Positions 8,743 to 18,711 of a stretch of DNA of 64,000 bases are shown one piece after another. Both the position numbers and the translations under genes were made by a program. Each line of letters begins with the position of its first letter. Position 1 is the stretch's first letter. The notes beneath the pieces are model-generated. The model had not been told where the DNA came from. It searched no databases and saw nothing but the letters and a program-made list of their open reading frames with translations. This DNA comes from Microbacterium sp. 3J1 (GTDB taxonomy: Bacteria; Actinomycetota; Actinomycetes; Actinomycetales; Microbacteriaceae): the NCBI RefSeq assembly GCF_001049495.1, contig NZ_CDWI01000011.1, forward strand, positions 744,001 through 808,000, in the 5' to 3' direction.

Positions 8743-11463
8743 ATGGCCAGGAGCACCACGAAGTCAGCGCGCGCGTCCGAGAGCGCCACGCCTCGCCCGA
8801 AGAGGCAGGCCGCTCCGAAGTCCCAGGCTGCGCCGAAGAAGTACATCGACGAGCTCGACAAGCCGCCCGTCGCGGTCCGCGCCTGGACGGGCCTCGCCCA
8901 CGGAGTCGGCGGATTGTTCCGTGCGTTCGGTCCCGAAAGCCTCGAGAAGGACGACCGGCGCGACGGATTCCCGTTCCTGCTCGTGCTGCTGGCGGTCGCC
9001 GGAGCGGTCAACGAGTGGTTCTTCATCGGCAACGACGTGGCCACGCAGATCAGCGCCTACACGTTCGGGCTGGTCATCGGCCGGGGCGCGTTCATCTTCC
9101 CGGTCCTGCTGCTCATCCTCGCCGGCTGGCTGTTCCGCCATCCGTCCTCGGTGCACGACAACGGACGCATCGGCATCGGCTTCGGCCTGTTCTCCGTCAC
9201 GCTCGCGGGCATCCTCCACATCGCCGGCGGACTGCCACAGCCGAGGGAGGGCATGGTCGCGCTGAGCGCCGCCGGAGGGCTCTTCGGATGGCTGCTCGGC
9301 CAGCCGCTCAGCTATCTCACCCCGATCCCCGCGTACATCGTGCTCGGGCTTCTCGCAGGACTCAGCGTCCTCATCCTCACGAAGACGCCGCCGAATCGCA
9401 TCGGTGAGCGACTGGGCGATCTGTACGCCTGGATGTTCGACGCGCAGCGTGTCGAGAAGCCCGCTGCGGATGCCGCCGCCGTCGACGACGCCGACAAGGT
9501 GGACGACCCGGATGTGCTCCCGTGGTGGCGCCGTAACAAGACGGGCCGCGAGGAGGACCCCGACGAGGGCACCCTCGGCTCGGACGACATCACCGCGCTG
9601 CTCACGACGACCGACACCACGCCGGCCTACGACCAGGCGGTCACCGTCGCCGATCCGTACGACGCTGCGACGGAGGTCCTGTCGGACGTGCGGTCGGTGA
9701 CCGATTCCCTGGCTGAGCAGCAGACGACCGCTCTCCTCGACGACGAGTCCGACACGGGTGAGATGCCCGAACTCCCAGGGCTCGACGGCTTCGGCACCGA
9801 AGGCCCGGGGGACCGGGGCCCGCAGGCACCGGTGGCGCCGTACATCCTGCCCTCGCCCGGCGTGCTCGCCGAGGGGCCGCCGTCCGTCGCGCGCTCCGAG
9901 GCGAACGATCGCATCGTCGAGCAGATCACGAGCGTGCTCTCACAGTTCAACGTCGACGCGAAGGTCACCGGGTTCTCGCGCGGACCGACGGTCACGCAGT
10001 ACGAGGTCGAGGTCGGTCACGGCGTCAAGGTCGAGAAGATCCTCCAGCTGAGCAACAACTTCGCGTACGCGGTCGCGTCGAACGACGTGCGCATCCTGTC
10101 GCCCATCCCCGGGAAGAGTGCGATCGGCATCGAGATCCCGAACACCGATCGCGAGACGGTCGCACTGGGCGACGTGCTCCGTTCGCAGGCCGCGCACAAG
10201 AGCACGCACCCCCTGACGATCGGCGTGGGCAAGGACGTCGGCGGCAACTTCGTCACGGCGAACCTCGCGAAGATGCCTCATCTGCTCGTCGCCGGTTCGA
10301 CCGGATCGGGTAAATCCAGCTTCGTCAACAGCATGATCACGAGCCTGCTCATGCGCGCGCGACCGACGGACGTGCGCATGGTGCTCATCGACCCGAAGCG
10401 TGTCGAGCTCACCAGCTACGCCGGGGTACCGCACCTCATCACCCCCATCATCACGAACCCCAAGAAGGCCGCCGAGGCGCTGCAGTGGGTCGTGAAGGAG
10501 ATGGATATGCGGTACGACGATCTCGCATCCTTCGGTTTCCGTCACATCGACGACTTCAACCGTGCCGTCCGTGCCGGCGAGGTCGAGGTGCCGGTGGGCA
10601 GTGAACGTGTGCTGAAGCCGTATCCCTATCTGCTCGTGGTCGTCGACGAGCTCGCCGACCTCATGATGGTCGCCCCGCGCGACGTCGAGGACTCGATCGT
10701 GCGCATCACGCAGCTGGCTCGAGCCTCGGGCATCCACCTCGTCCTCGCGACGCAGCGTCCGAGCGTCGACGTCGTCACCGGCCTCATCAAGGCGAACGTC
10801 CCCTCACGTCTGGCCTTCGCGGTCACCAGCGTCACCGACAGCCGGGTCATCCTCGACAGCCCCGGCGCCGACAAGCTGATCGGTCAGGGCGACGCGCTGT
10901 TCTCGCCGATGGGGTCCTCGAAGCCGTTCCGTCTGCAGGGCGCCTGGGTCGACGAGAAGGAGATCGATGCGGTCGTCAAGCACGTCACGCGTCAGGCGCG
11001 GCCCGAGTACCGCTCCGACGTGCAAGAGGCGATGGAGCCGAGCAAGAAGAAGGAGGTCGACGAGGACATCGGCGACGACCTCGAACTCCTGCTCGCGGCT
11101 GCCGAGCTGATCGTGTCGTCGCAGTTCGGATCCACGTCGATGCTCCAGCGGAAGCTGCGTGTCGGATTCGCCAAGGCCGGGAGGCTCATGGATCTGCTCG
11201 AGTCCCGCGAGATCGTCGGCCCCTCGGAGGGGTCGAAGGCCCGCGACGTGCTGGCCACCGCCGAGCAGCTGCCCCAGGTCATGGCGAAGCTGCGCGGCGA
11301 GGACGCACCGCCCGCGCCCGCCGCGCCCGCGCCGTCGGCGGCGCCGTCCGCGGCGGCCGCCGGTGGGGCGCCGTTCGATCCGACCGAGGCGCAGTTCGAG
11401 GGCCTTCCGGTCGTCGAGGCTGAAGGCGACGAAGACGCCTGGGGCCTCACGGGGCGCGACTGA
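8743..11463 (+). CDS. ftsK: DNA translocase FtsK
   Basis: FtsK pumps chromosome DNA through the division septum. The 906-residue protein begins with a basic Ala/Lys-rich tail and has four to five membrane helices between about residues 70 and 215. A long acidic linker follows, and then the motor. Walker A is GSTGSGKS starting at residue 518, and the Walker B region is [13 protein letters not shown]. The C-terminal gamma winged helix (about 790-855, [18 protein letters not shown]) reads polar DNA signals. The protein ends in an Ala/Pro linker and an acidic tip. It overlaps pgsA by ATGA. Confidence 0.97.
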   Translation: MARSTTKSARASESATPRPKRQAAPKSQAAPKKYIDELDKPPVAVRAWTGLAHGVGGLFRAFGPESLEKDDRRDGFPFLLVLLAVAGAVNEWFFIGNDVATQISAYTFGLVIGRGAFIFPVLLLILAGWLFRHPSSVHDNGRIGIGFGLFSVTLAGILHIAGGLPQPREGMVALSAAGGLFGWLLGQPLSYLTPIPAYIVLGLLAGLSVLILTKTPPNRIGERLGDLYAWMFDAQRVEKPAADAAAVDDADKVDDPDVLPWWRRNKTGREEDPDEGTLGSDDITALLTTTDTTPAYDQAVTVADPYDAATEVLSDVRSVTDSLAEQQTTALLDDESDTGEMPELPGLDGFGTEGPGDRGPQAPVAPYILPSPGVLAEGPPSVARSEANDRIVEQITSVLSQFNVDAKVTGFSRGPTVTQYEVEVGHGVKVEKILQLSNNFAYAVASNDVRILSPIPGKSAIGIEIPNTDRETVALGDVLRSQAAHKSTHPLTIGVGKDVGGNFVTANLAKMPHLLVAGSTGSGKSSFVNSMITSLLMRARPTDVRMVLIDPKRVELTSYAGVPHLITPIITNPKKAAEALQWVVKEMDMRYDDLASFGFRHIDDFNRAVRAGEVEVPVGSERVLKPYPYLLVVVDELADLMMVAPRDVEDSIVRITQLARASGIHLVLATQRPSVDVVTGLIKANVPSRLAFAVTSVTDSRVILDSPGADKLIGQGDALFSPMGSSKPFRLQGAWVDEKEIDAVVKHVTRQARPEYRSDVQEAMEPSKKKEVDEDIGDDLELLLAAAELIVSSQFGSTSMLQRKLRVGFAKAGRLMDLLESREIVGPSEGSKARDVLATAEQLPQVMAKLRGEDAPPAPAAPAPSAAPSAAAAGGAPFDPTEAQFEGLPVVEAEGDEDAWGLTGRD

Positions 11464-12038
11464 TGACGATCCCTCGGCAGCTCCCCAACGCGATCACGGT
11501 CGCGCGCATCCCTCTCGCCGTCATCTTCTTCGTCCTTCTGCTCCTCGGGGGCACCTTCGGACTCACCGACGTCACCGTTCGCTGGATCGCCGGCATCCTG
11601 TTCGTCGTCGCGATCTCCACTGACTGGGTCGATGGCTACCTCGCTCGTAAATACGACATCGTCAGCGATTTCGGCAAGCTCTGGGATCCGATCGCCGACA
11701 AGCTCCTGACGGGAGCGGGCTTCATCGGACTCGCCATTCTGGGCGAGCTCCAGTGGTGGGTCGTGATCGTCATCCTGGTGCGCGAATGGGGCATCACCAT
11801 CCACCGCTTCATGGTCGTGAAGCAGCACGTCGTCGCTGCGGCGTGGATGGGCAAGATCAAGACCGCCGCCCAAGGCGTGGCTCTCGGATGGGCGCTGCTG
11901 CCGCTGCACGTGTTCATCGGGCTCGGTCCCTGGGTCGTGGTCACTGCCGTGCTCATGATCATCGTCCTGATCCTCACCGTGGCGAGTGGTATCGACTACA
12001 TCGTCGCCCAGGTCCGGGGTTCTCGGCAGGCGACGTGA
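11463..12038 (+). CDS. pgsA: CDP-diacylglycerol-glycerol-3-phosphate 3-phosphatidyltransferase
   Basis: PgsA makes phosphatidylglycerol phosphate at the membrane. The 191-residue protein carries the CDP-alcohol phosphotransferase motif DGYLARKYDIVSDFGKLWD, with its spaced aspartates and glycines intact, near residues 59-77. Five to six hydrophobic helices are visible. It starts by ATGA overlap with ftsK and overlaps cinA by GTGA, giving a coupled ftsK-pgsA-cinA unit. This order is usual in Actinobacteria. The possibility that it acts in another phospholipid branch cannot be excluded by sequence alone. Confidence 0.93.
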   Translation: MTIPRQLPNAITVARIPLAVIFFVLLLLGGTFGLTDVTVRWIAGILFVVAISTDWVDGYLARKYDIVSDFGKLWDPIADKLLTGAGFIGLAILGELQWWVVIVILVREWGITIHRFMVVKQHVVAAAWMGKIKTAAQGVALGWALLPLHVFIGLGPWVVVTAVLMIIVLILTVASGIDYIVAQVRGSRQAT

Positions 12039-12517
12039 GCGTCGCCGAGGAGGCTCTGCGGGGGCTTCGTGGGCGCGGCTGGACCCTGGGGGTCGCCGAG
12101 TCGTTGACCGGTGGTGCCGTGACGGCCGAGATCGTCTCGGTGCCCGGCGCCTCTGTCGTGCTGCTCGGGGGCGTGGTGGCCTACGCGACGCCGGTCAAAC
12201 ACACCCTGCTCGGTGTCGACGACGAGCTGCTCGCCCGCCACGGCCCGGTGCATGCGGACGTGGCTCTGCAGATGGCCGACGGGGTGCGCGCCGCGGTCGG
12301 TGCCGCGGAGCTCGCGGCGGATGTCGGCGTCTCGACGACCGGGATCGCCGGTCCCGATTCTCCGGACGGTCAGCCGGTCGGCACCGTCCACGTCGCGGTG
12401 GTCACTCCCGATGAGGCGGTGAGCGAGGCTCATCTCTTCGCGGGCGGCCGCGATGAGGTGCGGGCACAGGCCGTGGCCGCGGCGCTCGATCTCCTTCTTC
12501 GGATGACGAGGGAATAG
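12035..12517 (+). CDS. cinA: CinA C-terminal domain protein (NMN amidohydrolase type)
   Basis: The 160-residue protein corresponds to the stand-alone C-terminal CinA (PncC) domain, which deamidates nicotinamide mononucleotide in NAD recycling. Typical segments are VAESLTGGAVTAEI at residues 19-32, GGVVAYATPVKHTLLGV, and STTGIAGPDSPDGQPVGTV. The N-terminal molybdopterin-binding-like domain found in long CinA is absent. The GTG start overlaps the pgsA stop. The position between pgsA and clgR is conserved in this phylum. Enzyme activity is known for the family and inferred here. Confidence 0.92.
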   Translation: MSVAEEALRGLRGRGWTLGVAESLTGGAVTAEIVSVPGASVVLLGGVVAYATPVKHTLLGVDDELLARHGPVHADVALQMADGVRAAVGAAELAADVGVSTTGIAGPDSPDGQPVGTVHVAVVTPDEAVSEAHLFAGGRDEVRAQAVAAALDLLLRMTRE

Positions 12518-12658
12518 TGTCCCGTACGTCGCGGTTTAGTCCTTTGTGCTCACACCGAAACCACAGCGTGCGAAGGTAGGTTCTGTGAAGGTCGGTTGGA
12601 CTAGACTGGCGATCTCATCGGGGGAGACCTCGGTGAAGCGATCTGGGAGGAGGTTCCG

Positions 12659-12967
12659 ATGATTCTCGTACGGCAGGAAATCGGCGATGTACTGAGGGAC
12701 TTCCGCCTGCAGAAGGGGCGAACGCTCCGCCAGGTCGCGAGCAAGGCCTCCGTCGCCCTCGGATATCTCAGCGAGGTCGAGCGCGGTCAGAAGGAAGCGT
12801 CGAGTGAGATCCTCGCATCCGTTGCCGACGCTCTCGATGTGCCCATCTCGACGATCATGCGCGAGGTCGGCGACCGTATCTCGGTCCTCGAGGGCATCCA
12901 GGTCTTCCCGGACGTCGTTCCGGACGATCTGGTCGCATCGGTCGAGCCTGAGCTCTCGCTGCACTGA
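12659..12967 (+). CDS. clgR: ClgR-type helix-turn-helix regulator
   Basis: ClgR activates clp protease and related stress genes in Actinobacteria. The 102-residue protein is an XRE-type regulator with the motif LRQVASKASVALGYLSEVERG at residues 23-43. The conserved tail of the DNA-binding domain, EASSEILASVADALDVP, matches the ClgR pattern closely. The C-terminal stretch is short. The ATG at 12659 has a strong ribosome site (GGAGGAGG, 6 bases before it) and a 5' leader of about 45 bases if the TAGACT at 12602-12607 is the -10 element. Position after cinA supports the name. Confidence 0.85.
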   Translation: MILVRQEIGDVLRDFRLQKGRTLRQVASKASVALGYLSEVERGQKEASSEILASVADALDVPISTIMREVGDRISVLEGIQVFPDVVPDDLVASVEPELSLH

Positions 12968-12990
12968 CCCGCGGCGTCTCCTTCTCACCC

Positions 12991-13215
12991 ATGCGACGCA
13001 GCGAGTTCCTCCGTGCGGTCGACGCGGAGTTCGGGGGAAGGGCCTCGTCCCTCGTGAGCGACCTCGTCCTCCCGCAGATCGGCGACCGCACTGCTGGCGA
13101 GGCATTGGACGCGGGAGTGCCGCCACGCGACATCTGGGCCGCGCTGTGCGTCGAGGCTGACGTCCCGGTGGAGCGCCGCCATGGCGCCGGTCGGCTGGAG
13201 CCGCGCGCGCGCTGA
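12991..13215 (+). CDS. DUF3046 family protein
   Basis: This 74-residue protein has the typical DUF3046 N-terminus MRRSEFLRAVDAEFG, the LPQIGDRTAGEALDAG middle, and an RRHGAG end. The family is found in Actinobacteria directly upstream of recA, exactly as here, and its role is unknown. It follows clgR by 23 bases and is probably on the same transcript. Its stop lies 55 bases before the LexA box that governs recA. Confidence 0.85.
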   Translation: MRRSEFLRAVDAEFGGRASSLVSDLVLPQIGDRTAGEALDAGVPPRDIWAALCVEADVPVERRHGAGRLEPRAR

Positions 13216-13269
13216 TCCTCCGCTGTGTTCGACGAATGCGGACGTCGGGGTTGCGATCTCGGCGTGTCG

Positions 13270-13285
13270 TCGAAGATGTGTTCGA
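13270..13285 (+). promoter_or_regulatory. LexA (SOS) box upstream of recA
   Basis: The 16-mer TCGAAGATGTGTTCGA matches the actinobacterial SOS consensus TCGAAC-N4-GTTCGA at every fixed base except the sixth. A candidate -10 (TAGTGT) follows at 13294-13299, so bound LexA would cover the -35 region. The recA start is about 200 bases downstream, which leaves a long leader. Confidence 0.8.
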
Positions 13286-13482
13286 TATCGGCGTAGTGTT
13301 CTGCACAAGTGGTTCGGGAATCTCGTTCTCCCCGTTTTCCAGCGCTCATGACGCAATGTCGGTGGTCGCTTCTACGGTGATAGCAGGCCGAAGAGCCATA
13401 CGCCTTGTCGGAGAGTTCCTCCCATCCGGGATGACCGCGACAGCCTACAGGCGGCACCACGCGAGCAACATAGGAGCACGAC

Positions 13483-14526
13483 ATGCCATCTCCCGCAGAC
13501 CGCGAGAAGTCCCTCGAGACCGCACTCGCCCAGATCGATCGTCAGTTCGGAAAGGGCTCGGTCATGCGGCTGGGCAGTGATGAGCGCGCACCTGTCGCCG
13601 TCATCCCGACCGGCTCCATCGCCCTCGATGTCGCGCTCGGCGTCGGAGGCCTTCCGCGTGGTCGCATCGTCGAGATCTACGGTCCCGAGTCCTCGGGTAA
13701 GACCACTCTCACCCTCCACGCCATCGCCAATGCGCAGCGCGCCGGCGGAATCGCTGCCTTCATCGACGCAGAGCACGCGCTCGACCCCGACTACGCGGCG
13801 AAGCTGGGTGTCGACATCGACGCTCTGCTGGTCTCGCAGCCCGACACGGGTGAGCAGGCCCTCGAGATCGCCGACATGCTCGTCCGGTCCGGAGCCATCG
13901 ACCTGATCGTGATCGACTCCGTGGCCGCTCTCGTGCCGCGCGCCGAGATCGAGGGCGAGATGGGTGACTCTCACGTGGGTCTGCAGGCGCGACTGATGTC
14001 GCAGGCGCTGCGAAAGCTCACCGGTGGACTCAACCAGACGAACACCACCATGATCTTCATCAACCAGCTGCGCGAGAAGATCGGTGTGTTCTTCGGCTCT
14101 CCGGAGACCACGGCGGGTGGAAAGGCCCTGAAGTTCTACGCATCCGTGCGCATGGACATCCGACGCATCGAGACGCTGAAGGACGGTACCGATGCGGTCG
14201 GTAACCGCACTCGCGTCAAGGTCGTGAAGAACAAGATGGCCCCGCCCTTCAAGCAGGCGGAGTTCGACATCCTGTACGGGGTCGGCATCTCCCGTGAGGG
14301 CAGCCTCATCGACTTCGGTGTGGACCACGGCATCGTCAAGAAGTCCGGCTCCTGGTACACCTACGACGGCGACCAGCTGGGTCAGGGCAAGGAGAACGCA
14401 CGTTCGTTCCTCATCAAGAACCCTGACATCGCGCTCGCGATCGAGACGCAGATCAAGCAGAAGCTGGGCATCGGCGGTGCGTCGGAGGCTCCGGCCGACG
14501 AGCTCGCCGAGCGTCGCCCGGCGTGA
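13483..14526 (+). CDS. recA: Recombinase RecA
   Basis: RecA forms filaments on single-stranded DNA for strand exchange and LexA cleavage. The 347-residue protein has Walker A GPESSGKT near residue 67, Walker [11 protein letters not shown] near residue 145, and the L2 region loop with [11 protein letters not shown]. The C-terminus is short and acidic-to-basic as in other Actinobacteria, with no intein. The start has AGGAG six bases upstream. It is controlled by the SOS box about 200 bases upstream and is followed by a hairpin and recX. Confidence 0.99.
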   Translation: MPSPADREKSLETALAQIDRQFGKGSVMRLGSDERAPVAVIPTGSIALDVALGVGGLPRGRIVEIYGPESSGKTTLTLHAIANAQRAGGIAAFIDAEHALDPDYAAKLGVDIDALLVSQPDTGEQALEIADMLVRSGAIDLIVIDSVAALVPRAEIEGEMGDSHVGLQARLMSQALRKLTGGLNQTNTTMIFINQLREKIGVFFGSPETTAGGKALKFYASVRMDIRRIETLKDGTDAVGNRTRVKVVKNKMAPPFKQAEFDILYGVGISREGSLIDFGVDHGIVKKSGSWYTYDGDQLGQGKENARSFLIKNPDIALAIETQIKQKLGIGGASEAPADELAERRPA

Positions 14527-14542
14527 TCATGACTGTAGGAGA

Positions 14543-14562
14543 ACGCTCCCCGGCGGGAGCGT
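14543..14562 (+). terminator. Hairpin between recA and recX (attenuator candidate)
   Basis: ACGCTCCC-CGGC-GGGAGCGT forms a perfect eight-base stem with a four-base loop, 16 bases after the recA stop and 3 bases before the recX GTG. There is no T-run. It could lower recX expression relative to recA by partial termination or by hiding the recX start. Confidence 0.55.
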
Positions 14563-14565
14563 GCC

Positions 14566-15480
14566 GTGCGTGATGGTGGGGGCGAGTCCGACGACCTCGC
14601 CCCCGTCATCCCTCTCTTCGGCCGCGGTGCGAAGCGAGTCGCTCGCGCCGACGGTGAGGCTCCGAACAGAGACGGCGCCTCTGCGGATGCTGCTGCGGCC
14701 TCCGAAGAACCGGACCCCTCGATCGAGCGGGTCTCATCTCCCGACGCAGACTCGCGGTCGGCCGACGATGCCGCGGCATGGCGATCGACCTGGAGCGGTG
14801 ATGTCTCGGGCAGGATCCCTCGTTCCACAGCACCCGTCGACTCGCTCGGACCGAGTGATCGTCACCCGGCCCGTGGAGCAGCTGCGAAGACCGCACCTCG
14901 ACTGAGGGCGCTGGTGTCCGAAGACCCTGCTGCATCCGACGTGCAGGGGCCTGACCCTGCGCGCCTGAGGACGGAGGCGGAGGAGCTGCTCGTGCGGAAG
15001 CTTCGGACGAGATCGCTCTCGATGTCCGAGGCGCGGCTGGTGCTCAAAGGATTCGGTAAAGACGCGGACAGGCTCGACGCGAGCGCGATCGACGACATCC
15101 TCGACGACTTCTGCCGGCGGGGCTATCTCGATGACGTGGTTCTCGCGGGGCAGCTCGTGACCTCCGGGGTCGAACGCAAGGGGCAGGGCAGAGTCGCGCT
15201 CTCGCGAGCACTCGCGCAGCGAGGCATCCCTCGCGAGGTGATCGATGCGGCGCTCGACGAGTTGCCGGACGATGACGCGGAGCGGGCGCTCGAGTACGCG
15301 CGGACCAAGGCGCGGGGGCTCGCACGCCTGGAGCACGACGCGGCTCTCCGCCGGCTGGTCGGACAGCTGTCACGACGGGGGTACAACGGATCCGTCGCCA
15401 TGACGGCGGCGAAGACCGCACTCGCAGAGGCGTCCTTCGGGCGGCCGTCGTCCGGAGTCCGCTTCGTCGACTCGGACTGA
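14566..15480 (+). CDS. recX: RecX regulatory protein with long N-terminal extension
   Basis: RecX inhibits RecA by binding in the filament groove. The family core occupies about residues 138-300: helices starting at [25 protein letters not shown], then [12 protein letters not shown], and [17 protein letters not shown]. The first 130 residues are a low-complexity, acidic, Ala/Ser/Asp-rich stretch not found in short RecX proteins. Either this is a real extension, as seen in other Microbacteriaceae, or the true start is later (the ATG at 14801 is out of frame; no good internal site was found). It follows recA after the hairpin. Confidence 0.85.
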   Translation: MRDGGGESDDLAPVIPLFGRGAKRVARADGEAPNRDGASADAAAASEEPDPSIERVSSPDADSRSADDAAAWRSTWSGDVSGRIPRSTAPVDSLGPSDRHPARGAAAKTAPRLRALVSEDPAASDVQGPDPARLRTEAEELLVRKLRTRSLSMSEARLVLKGFGKDADRLDASAIDDILDDFCRRGYLDDVVLAGQLVTSGVERKGQGRVALSRALAQRGIPREVIDAALDELPDDDAERALEYARTKARGLARLEHDAALRRLVGQLSRRGYNGSVAMTAAKTALAEASFGRPSSGVRFVDSD

Positions 15481-15578
15481 CACCCGACGCGAGAATCCTC
15501 GCGGCGGCTGCGATCGTCGGCCCGCGGGATGGACGCCCGACACCGCTTCGCGCAGCAGATGACGCGGAAGCGCGCTCG

Positions 15579-15584
15579 TACAAT
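15579..15584 (+). promoter_or_regulatory. -10 element TACAAT for miaB
   Basis: TACAAT, close to the TATAAT consensus, ends nine bases before the miaB ATG. The mRNA would be leaderless or have a leader of only a few bases. Confidence 0.5.
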
Positions 15585-15593
15585 GGATCAATC

Positions 15594-17141
15594 ATGACTA
15601 TCCCGCGCAGTGAACCGACGATCATCACATCGTCGTCGGCAGCAACCGACCTCGACGGGCGCCAGCGCTCCTACGAGGTGCGCACCTTCGGGTGCCAGAT
15701 GAACGTCCACGACTCCGAGCGCCTTTCGGGGTCGTTGGAGAGCGCGGGCTACATCCGTGCCGACGAGGGCGCCGAGGCCGATGTGGTCATCATCAACACC
15801 TGCGCCGTGCGCGACAATGCGGCGGGCAAGCTCTACGGCACCCTCGGCCAGCTCGCGGCGGTCAAGAGGCGCAAAGGCGGGATGCAGATCGCCGTGGGGG
15901 GCTGCCTCGCACAGATGGACAAGCAGGCGGTGCTCGACAAGGCACCCTGGGTGGATGTCGTCTTCGGCACCCACAACATGGGGTCGCTCCCCGGACTCCT
16001 CGAGCGGGCACGCCACAACGGCGAGGCCGAGCTGGAGATCCTGGAGTCGCTCGAGGTCTTCCCGTCGACGCTGCCGACCAAACGGGACTCGGCGCACAGC
16101 GGCTGGGTCTCGATCTCGGTCGGCTGCAACAACACCTGCACGTTCTGCATCGTGCCCAGCCTGCGCGGCAAGGAGAAGGATCGCCGCCCTGGCGACATCC
16201 TCAACGAGATCCGCCTGCTCGTCGAGGACGGCGCGATCGAAGTCACCCTGCTGGGGCAGAACGTCAATTCCTACGGTGTCGAGTTCGGTGATCGACAGGC
16301 CTTCGGCAAGCTTCTGCGGGCGGTGGGGGAGATCGAGGGTCTCGAACGCATCCGTTTCACGAGTCCGCACCCGGCAGCGTTCACCGACGACGTGATCGAC
16401 GCGATGGCCGAGACGGCGAGCGTGATGCCGCAGCTGCACATGCCTCTGCAGTCCGGGAGCGACCGGATCCTGAAGGCGATGCGTCGCTCCTATCGGAGCG
16501 AGCGCTTCCTCGGCATCCTGGATCGCGTGCGCGAACGCATTCCGAACGCCGCGATCACAACCGACATCATCGTCGGCTTCCCGGGGGAGACCGACGAGGA
16601 CTTCGAAGACACGATGCGGGTGGTCGAACAGGCGCGGTTCGCCAGTGCGTTCACGTTCCAGTACTCGATCCGCGAGGGCACCCCGGCGGCGACCATGGAG
16701 GACCAGGTCCCGAAAGCGATCGTCCAGGAGCGCTACAACCGTCTTCTCGCACTGCAGGAGCGCATCTCGTTGGAGGAGAACCAGAAGCAGGTCGGCCGCG
16801 AGATCGAGGTGCTCGTCTCCACAGGCGAGGGCAAGAAGGACGCGGCGACCCACCGACTGACCGGTCGTGCGGAGGACAACCGGCTCGTCCACTTCGAGGT
16901 GACACCGGGTTCTGCGGTACCGCGCCCCGGCGACGCCGTCACCGTGACGATCACGCACGCGGCGCCGTTCCATCTGCTCGCCGACGATCCGACGGCTATG
17001 CCGCTGCGTATCCGGCGCACCAGGGGAGGCGACGCGTGGGATCGCTCGCAGTCCGATTCGTGCGCCGTTCCCGCTCCCTCGGGTGACGGTGCACCTCGCG
17101 CGGTCTCGCTGGGGCTGCCCACCCTGCGTGTCGGCGTGTGA
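15594..17141 (+). CDS. miaB: tRNA-2-methylthio-N6-dimethylallyladenosine synthase MiaB
   Basis: MiaB is a radical-SAM enzyme that methylthiolates i6A37 in tRNA. The N-terminal UPF0004 domain starts at [11 protein letters not shown] with Cys34. Further cluster cysteines are in NTCAVRDNA and GGCLAQ. The radical-SAM CxxxCxxC motif is at Cys178, Cys182 and Cys185 in [13 protein letters not shown] domain covers about residues 390-460. The last 55 residues are a non-conserved tail. It overlaps miaA by GTGA, so the two successive enzymes of the same tRNA modification are translated together. Confidence 0.97.
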   Translation: MTIPRSEPTIITSSSAATDLDGRQRSYEVRTFGCQMNVHDSERLSGSLESAGYIRADEGAEADVVIINTCAVRDNAAGKLYGTLGQLAAVKRRKGGMQIAVGGCLAQMDKQAVLDKAPWVDVVFGTHNMGSLPGLLERARHNGEAELEILESLEVFPSTLPTKRDSAHSGWVSISVGCNNTCTFCIVPSLRGKEKDRRPGDILNEIRLLVEDGAIEVTLLGQNVNSYGVEFGDRQAFGKLLRAVGEIEGLERIRFTSPHPAAFTDDVIDAMAETASVMPQLHMPLQSGSDRILKAMRRSYRSERFLGILDRVRERIPNAAITTDIIVGFPGETDEDFEDTMRVVEQARFASAFTFQYSIREGTPAATMEDQVPKAIVQERYNRLLALQERISLEENQKQVGREIEVLVSTGEGKKDAATHRLTGRAEDNRLVHFEVTPGSAVPRPGDAVTVTITHAAPFHLLADDPTAMPLRIRRTRGGDAWDRSQSDSCAVPAPSGDGAPRAVSLGLPTLRVGV

Positions 17142-18076
17142 CCGAAGAGAACGCCGTCTCCTCGCCGTCGGCGCCGCGCCTGTGGGCGATCGTCGGCGCG
17201 ACGGGTACAGGTAAGAGCGACCTCGCTCTCGATCTCGCCGAGGCGCTGCGGGCGCGCGGCAATCCGACCGAGATCGTGAACGCGGACGCCATGCAGCTGT
17301 ATCGCGGTATGGACATCGGCACGGCGAAGCTCGCGCCGGCAGATCGCAGAGGCGTACCGCACCATCTGCTCGACGTCCGCGATGTAGACCAAGAAGCCGC
17401 CGTCGCGTGGTACCAGCCCCTGGCGCGCGCGGCGGTCGCGGACATCCAGCACCGCGGCGGAGACGCCATCCTCGTGGGGGGCTCCGGCCTGTACGTCTCC
17501 AGCGTCGTGTACGACTTCGCGTTCCCGCCGAGGGATCCGGAGATCCGCGAGCGGCTGGAACGTGAACTGGACGCGCACGGCACCGGACCTCTGCTCGCAC
17601 GCTTGCGGGTGATGGACCCGGCTACCGCAGATCGGGTCGACCCGAAGAACGGACGAAGGGTCATCAGGGCGCTGGAGGTGCTCGAACAGGGGCAGCGGAC
17701 CCATGGCGCAGCGTTGCCCGACAAGCCCGTGCTCTGGCATCCCGACACCCGTGTGATCGGCCTCCATGTGCCACGGGACGAGCTCGTCCGCCGCCTCGAC
17801 GAGCGAGTCGTGCGGATGTGGGATGCCGGCCTCGTGGAGGAGGTCGAAGGGCTCGGCGCTCAGGGACGGGAGCTCGGAGCGACCTCGAGTCGTGCCATCG
17901 GTTACGCGCAGGCGCTGGCTCAGATCGAAGGCCGCCTCACCCGCGGCGAGGCGATCGCCGAGACGCAGGCGCTCACCCGCAGGTACGCCCGTCGCCAGGT
18001 GTCCTGGTTCAAGCGCTACGCGGATCTGACCTGGCATGAGCCCCCGGTCCACGTCGAGGCGCTTGTCGCCGACTGA
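17138..18076 (+). CDS. miaA: tRNA dimethylallyltransferase MiaA
   Basis: MiaA adds the isopentenyl group to A37 of tRNAs reading UNN codons, the substrate for MiaB. The 312-residue protein has the P-loop [15 protein letters not shown] at about residues 21-35. [15 protein letters not shown] and HHLLDV follow, and later [12 protein letters not shown]. The C-terminal [11 protein letters not shown] segment is typical. It starts with GTG overlapping the miaB stop. The motif set is complete and the length is normal. Confidence 0.97.
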   Translation: MTEENAVSSPSAPRLWAIVGATGTGKSDLALDLAEALRARGNPTEIVNADAMQLYRGMDIGTAKLAPADRRGVPHHLLDVRDVDQEAAVAWYQPLARAAVADIQHRGGDAILVGGSGLYVSSVVYDFAFPPRDPEIRERLERELDAHGTGPLLARLRVMDPATADRVDPKNGRRVIRALEVLEQGQRTHGAALPDKPVLWHPDTRVIGLHVPRDELVRRLDERVVRMWDAGLVEEVEGLGAQGRELGATSSRAIGYAQALAQIEGRLTRGEAIAETQALTRRYARRQVSWFKRYADLTWHEPPVHVEALVAD

Positions 18077-18143
18077 GGCTCGGCAGCACTGACCGTCGAG
18101 ATCTCACCTCCGCAATGTCGGCAGGTGGTGAGACGCTGGAGAC

Positions 18144-18689
18144 ATGACGACCCACTTCTACACGGCATCGAGCCTGGACGGCTTCATCGCGACGTCGGAG
18201 CACTCTCTCGACTGGCTCCTGAAACAGGACGTCGATCAAGACGGTCCCATGGCCTACCCCGAATTCGAGAAGAGGATCGGCGCACTGGCCATGGGATCCT
18301 CGACCTACGACTGGGTCATGCAGCACGACGAGGGACAGTGGGGCTACACGCAGCCGACGTGGGTCTTCACTCACCGAGCGCTCACGGTTCCCGAAGGGGC
18401 GGACATCCGGAGAGCCGAGGGCGACGTCACATCGGTGCACGCAGCCATGATCGAGGCTGCCGACGGCCGCGACCTCTGGGTCGTGGGCGGCGGCGACCTC
18501 GCCGGACAGTTCGCCGATGCCGGGCTTCTCGACGAGGTGTGGGTGCAGTACGCGCCCGTCACCCTCGGGTCGGGGGCGCCGTTGCTCCCGCGCTCCCTCG
18601 ACCTCGAGCTGCTCGATGTGGCGCGCAACGGCAGCTTCATGTGCGGTCGCTATCGCGTCGTGGGCACGCGCGCCGTCGCCGGCGCGTAG
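18144..18689 (+). CDS. Dihydrofolate reductase-like (RibD C-terminal domain) protein
   Basis: The 181-residue protein has the RibD C-terminal/DHFR-like fold: TASSLDGFIATSEHSLDWL near the N-terminus, LAMGSSTYDWV, and WVVGGGDLAGQFADAGLLDEV, the NADPH-binding segment. Such proteins are widespread in Actinobacteria and mostly uncharacterised. The window already has a true folA, so this is probably not the cell's dihydrofolate reductase. It lies between miaA (67 bases upstream) and dapF (22 bases downstream); dapF has its own promoter. Confidence 0.85.
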   Translation: MTTHFYTASSLDGFIATSEHSLDWLLKQDVDQDGPMAYPEFEKRIGALAMGSSTYDWVMQHDEGQWGYTQPTWVFTHRALTVPEGADIRRAEGDVTSVHAAMIEAADGRDLWVVGGGDLAGQFADAGLLDEVWVQYAPVTLGSGAPLLPRSLDLELLDVARNGSFMCGRYRVVGTRAVAGA

Positions 18690-18699
18690 ACGCTCTCCC

Positions 18700-18705
18700 T
18701 AGACT
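18700..18705 (+). promoter_or_regulatory. -10 element TAGACT for dapF
   Basis: TAGACT ends six bases before the ATG at 18712. This supports that ATG over the TTG at 18709. Confidence 0.55.
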
Positions 18706-18711
18706 GGGTTG

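Noticed and set aside
15588..17600. Minus-strand open frame of 670 codons opposite miaB and miaA
   Set aside because: Shadow of two unmistakable tRNA-modification genes; composition is Arg/Asp/His-rich as expected for antisense reading.
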